Shown here piece after piece: positions 61,237-64,000 of a DNA stretch of 64,000 nucleotides. Made by a program: the position numbers and the translations under genes. The first letter of the stretch is position 1. Each line of letters opens with the position of its first letter. The notes below the pieces were generated by a model. The model had not been told where the DNA came from, ran no database searches, and was given only the letters and a program-made list of their open reading frames with translations. This stretch comes from Byssochlamys sp. IMV 00236 (taxonomy: Eukaryota; Ascomycota; Eurotiomycetes; Eurotiales; Thermoascaceae): positions 62,001 to 126,000 of the forward strand of contig MSJH02000637.1 in the NCBI GenBank assembly GCA_001931875.2. The letters run 5' to 3'.

Positions 61237-61830
61237 ATGTTCAGCGCCGGGGGCCATCCACGACAAGGCCAACACTACGGTGGCGGCCATGGCAGGGGAC
61301 GTCGTCGCAGTTTTCACGTTCATAATTCTCGACACTTCGGTCAAGGCTCTGGTCAAGGATTCGAGCAAGAGTTTAGTCAAGAATTCAGTCAAGACTTCGG
61401 TCAGGGATTCGGTCAGCACTTCGGTCAAGGGTTCGGTCAGCACTTCGGTCACGGATTGGGTCAACAGCTAGGTCACGGATTGGGTCAAGGATTCGGCCAA
61501 GGCGCATACGGCTTTCCTATGCCACAAGGATACGCATACGACGATGCCCACGTTAGAGGGTATGGAAGAATGCCTCCTCGTCGTGGGAGACGGGCACAGT
61601 CAGTCCCCCCTTTCGGTGCAGGAGCGAATCCATACATTATGCCCACTGGACATCCTCATGGAATGATCCCTGGACAGTATCAGACTCCCATGGGTCAATT
61701 TGTGGGACAGCATCAACCTGGCTTTGCGAGCGGTACGCGACTTGGAGGAGGAAGAGGAAGAAGAAGAAGGGCAGCATACATGGAGCCCTATCAGGAAGGT
61801 GGCTTTAGTCGGTCCAGACGAAGACGGTAA
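61237..61830 (+). CDS. Gly/Gln/Phe/His repeat protein with Arg-rich tail
   Basis: I do not recognise a family. It is a single frame of 197 residues. It begins MFSAGGHPRQGQHYGGGHGR. Between about residues 32 and 88 are tandem F-G-Q-G/H units, then a Pro/Gly/Met-rich part and an Arg-rich end (FSRSRRRR). Low-complexity composition, basic charge and an FG-type repeat suggest a disordered, possibly phase-separating or RNA-binding protein. It follows another Gly-rich gene on the same strand with a similar end (FNRSR), and both begin MF; they may be distant relatives. Its stop, CGG TAA GG, also overlaps a potential splice donor, and a CTAAC...GATAG acceptor lies near 62110-62131. Confidence 0.6.
   Translation: MFSAGGHPRQGQHYGGGHGRGRRRSFHVHNSRHFGQGSGQGFEQEFSQEFSQDFGQGFGQHFGQGFGQHFGHGLGQQLGHGLGQGFGQGAYGFPMPQGYAYDDAHVRGYGRMPPRRGRRAQSVPPFGAGANPYIMPTGHPHGMIPGQYQTPMGQFVGQHQPGFASGTRLGGGRGRRRRAAYMEPYQEGGFSRSRRRR
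61361..61500 (+). repeat. In-frame minisatellite, 12/24-bp units
   Basis: Units close to GGTCAGCACTTCGGTCAAGG run in tandem inside the coding sequence and encode FGQG/FGQH/LGHG. All units keep multiples of 3, so the frame is preserved. Confidence 0.8.
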
Positions 61831-62560
61831 GGCATGCGCTCTTTTCCCTCTCTAATCCTTGTTTGTTTTCTGGTTTCGTTCTGGTGGCTCCTTATGGAAC
61901 AGTTATCGCTGCTGAGATCTGCAGTTTTCTCGTTGCTGAACGATAATATGAATGAGTCTTTTTCTGCGTGCGATTTCGAAACAACCGTTACATTACATCT
62001 GCTGCAGCCAAAGGAACACCCCGCACGTTCTTCTGTATCTACACCGCTTGAAGAACTTTGTCAGAATTCCAGTGTGCCTCGATTGGTGATCGTCGTTCGG
62101 TGGTTACTCGCTAACTTCATTGTGTTGATAGTGAATCGCATTGCATCGTGTCGTGAAGACGCATCTTTGTGCGACGCCACCGGCGGGTACCTTCTTACCA
62201 GAACAGATTGTTGAATGAATAACTAGAGGGGTATTCCCGTGAAGTGATTCGATCTTCTTTTTTTCTCATTCACACCTGGGCGCTTTACTTAGCTGCATTC
62301 ATTCAGTATCTAGAGTAACTTGTCTAATTTCTGATTAGTGCCTTATCCACTTCTTGATGCTCAGTATCTAGCTTCTTCACCTGAAAGTCCTACCGGAACA
62401 GGATTTAGGAAAACTGTGCTGTATCCTGTAGCTCGATAAGCATTTTACCTCTTCCAAAGGCTGGGTGCTTCTGTCCCCTCGGTAGAACAGGTACCATAGG
62501 TACCCGGGAGCTCGTTCAGTAGGGAAGCCATCGAAAACAGTGACCGACCCATCTCGAGCC
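61831..62560. other. Intergenic, no supported gene
   Basis: A plus-strand frame of 126 codons (61834-62214) has a hydrophobic start but no family character. I treat it as 3' flank of the repeat gene. The rest precedes the membrane-protein gene. Confidence 0.35.
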
Positions 62561-63241
62561 ATGGAACGGAACGAGATATCCTTGAGATCTCTCCGGGGCT
62601 CCAGACCGGAAAGCAATGCCTCTATGCGTCCCGAACACCAGAGTCTCCAGTCATCCGTCACGCACTTCCCTGGTCCTCAGTCCACTCCAGTCCCGAATAA
62701 CGAGAGCTGGGTCCACCCTGCTTTTCGAACAAACAGAGATTCTTATGCGGTCTTCCACAGACCCGGCGAAGAAGAAGAACAAGAACATAGTCTCAAAACA
62801 GGCCCTGGTTCGCCGCACGAGTTTCGGAAGTCAGATGGGCTTGCATCTTCGCCTTCGCTGTTGTATCGCATCGCCTGGAGCCGGGGCTGCAAGGTTGCGA
62901 CGGCACTGGCTGTGGTAGCGGTGCTAATCACTATCTTGACGCTGTCTATCTGTATCCCGAGGGGGTGTTTTCAGCACAGGAATGGGACTACCGAGATTGG
63001 ACTTGACGGTCGCACAGCCCTGACCACCACTGCTACTACTGGCCCATCTGCTGCTGAAGATACCAGCGTGTTGGCAGCCTGGCCGACTATCACTGCCAGT
63101 GCAAGTAACATCATCCATGTCCACATGGATGCAGCGAGGGCGCAGAGTGAGCCTACAACCTTGCTGTCTGCAATCGCCCCTGGTACCTCTCCTGCGACTA
63201 CTGTTGGTGTGGCAGCGACCAGCACAGATCGGGCCTTCTAG
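62561..63241 (+). CDS. Hypothetical single-pass membrane protein, Thr/Ala-rich tail
   Basis: I do not recognise a family. It is a single frame of 226 residues from the ATG at 62561 (MERNEISLRSLRG), chosen over an upstream GTG. The first 105 residues are hydrophilic with a run of Glu (GEEEEQE). One membrane segment (VATALAVVAVLITILTLSIC) follows near residues 113-133, with basic residues before it (WSRGCK). The last 90 residues are Thr/Ala/Ser-rich, fitting an O-glycosylated outer part. The topology looks like a type II or wall-sensor-like protein with a cytoplasmic N-terminus. No signal peptide or catalytic domain is present. Confidence 0.6.
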   Translation: MERNEISLRSLRGSRPESNASMRPEHQSLQSSVTHFPGPQSTPVPNNESWVHPAFRTNRDSYAVFHRPGEEEEQEHSLKTGPGSPHEFRKSDGLASSPSLLYRIAWSRGCKVATALAVVAVLITILTLSICIPRGCFQHRNGTTEIGLDGRTALTTTATTGPSAAEDTSVLAAWPTITASASNIIHVHMDAARAQSEPTTLLSAIAPGTSPATTVGVAATSTDRAF

Positions 63242-64000
63242 ATGAGATGTTGGCGGACGCTCATTCCCAGCGGGTCTTTGCGTGATACTAGTTAAAGCTT
63301 GTCTCACACTGGGCATTGCTTTAGGGAATTAGACTGCCCAATAATGCGAGAGTAGAGGTAATTCCGGCATCGAAAAGCCCCGGGTTCGGACGCCCGGAGA
63401 TCCTGGAGAATCGTCACTTACTCACAGCCGGTACACTAAATGATTCGGAACCGGGGAGGTTATGGGGTTAGGACCACAAGAGGTGCGAAAGGCAATAATA
63501 ATAATAATAAGTTCAGGAGGCCAATAGTTCGAGAACCCAGAGAACCGAGTACGATACTTACTCGACCAGGGGGAGTAGATAGTTAGATGGATGGACAGCC
63601 GGGGGAGATCTTGTTCGAGTTTAGCTGGGTCGACAGGCTCGACGATGGGGTTGAGACAAAGGATGATCGACGGCACTTGCTTGCTGGCGCTTATTTTTTA
63701 AATGGACCTCGTGAAGATCATGATGGGATGTTCGGGGAGAGCCCTAATTACGGTTTCAGAGGCATAGAGTTAATATCACCACTGGTTGCAGAAAGCTTAA
63801 GCAAACCAGGTATTGAGACGATGATGCACTGCTCAAGACTGGTTATAGACCATTAGAAAAATTGATTAAGCAAGAACCAGCATGATAGAGGACCCAGTAC
63901 CTTCAACCTAATAAGTATGGCATTGAGCTATTATTCGTAGAAATAGCTCTTTGTCGTCTGATACGCATCGACGGGGCGTTTCGGTCGCGATTCAGCCTCG
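63242..64000. other. Right edge, no supported gene
   Basis: It contains an AATAAT microsatellite at about 63496-63510. A plus-strand frame of 89 codons at 63587-63856 has no family character. A gene that continues beyond the window cannot be excluded. Confidence 0.35.

Noticed and set aside
61162..61464. Minus-strand frame with a TEVLTE-type repeat
   Set aside because: The repeat is only the complement of the FGQG minisatellite; no other support.
63587..63856. Plus-strand frame of 89 codons near the right edge
   Set aside because: No family character and no good start context.

Overview
The window comes from a filamentous ascomycete, most likely a member of the Eurotiales (Aspergillus/Penicillium group). 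Genes are split by short GT-AG introns, often with CTAAC-type branch points. Several gene families are typical of Aspergillus: sconB, atg17, smc3/sudA, a bZIP protein with a DUF3425-like C-terminus, and an NRPS-like reductase. No bacterial operons, rRNA, tRNA or CRISPR were seen. Splice sites below were read by eye and checked by codon phase; no transcript data were available.

Left part (1-28.9 kb) is mostly conserved housekeeping sequence. The edge carries a truncated NRPS-like adenylation-carrier-reductase gene. Then come arginyl-tRNA synthetase (with a probable mitochondrial/cytosolic dual start), two orphan genes, a small PIP5K-domain protein, NADH-cytochrome b5 reductase, a DUF3605 protein, cohesin SMC3 and RIO1 kinase (divergent, sharing a promoter), ATG17 and SconB (divergent), and a bestrophin-like channel.

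Middle part (28.9-45.2 kb) is accessory. It holds two decayed genes whose stop codons fit CpA-to-TpA (RIP-like) mutation: a PhoD-type phosphatase and an aminoglycoside-phosphotransferase-like gene. It also has an alcohol dehydrogenase, an aldo-keto reductase, a bZIP factor, a 122-bp element with 17-bp perfect terminal inverted repeats, and a dispersed repeat of about 90 bp also found downstream of sconB. A three-gene block follows: a chitin-synthase-like GT2 transferase, an intact GH18 hydrolase without a signal peptide, and a nucleotide-sugar dehydrogenase of the UDP-N-acetylhexosamine (GGHCIP) type. Together they look like a pathway for an unusual uronic-acid-containing polysaccharide.

Right part (45.2-64 kb) starts with more than 5 kb of gene-poor sequence. 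The most unusual locus follows: a protein with a PD-(D/E)XK-like signature and a large UPF1/NFX1-type SF1 helicase with a polyQ-rich tail. They are convergent, and each is preceded by a higher-order tandem repeat array. The two arrays share one core motif and lie in sense orientation to their own gene, so they are inverted relative to each other. This unit is the best candidate for an undescribed mobile or regulatory system. The window ends with an orphan gene, two low-complexity Gly/Arg/His-rich small proteins, and a single-pass membrane protein.
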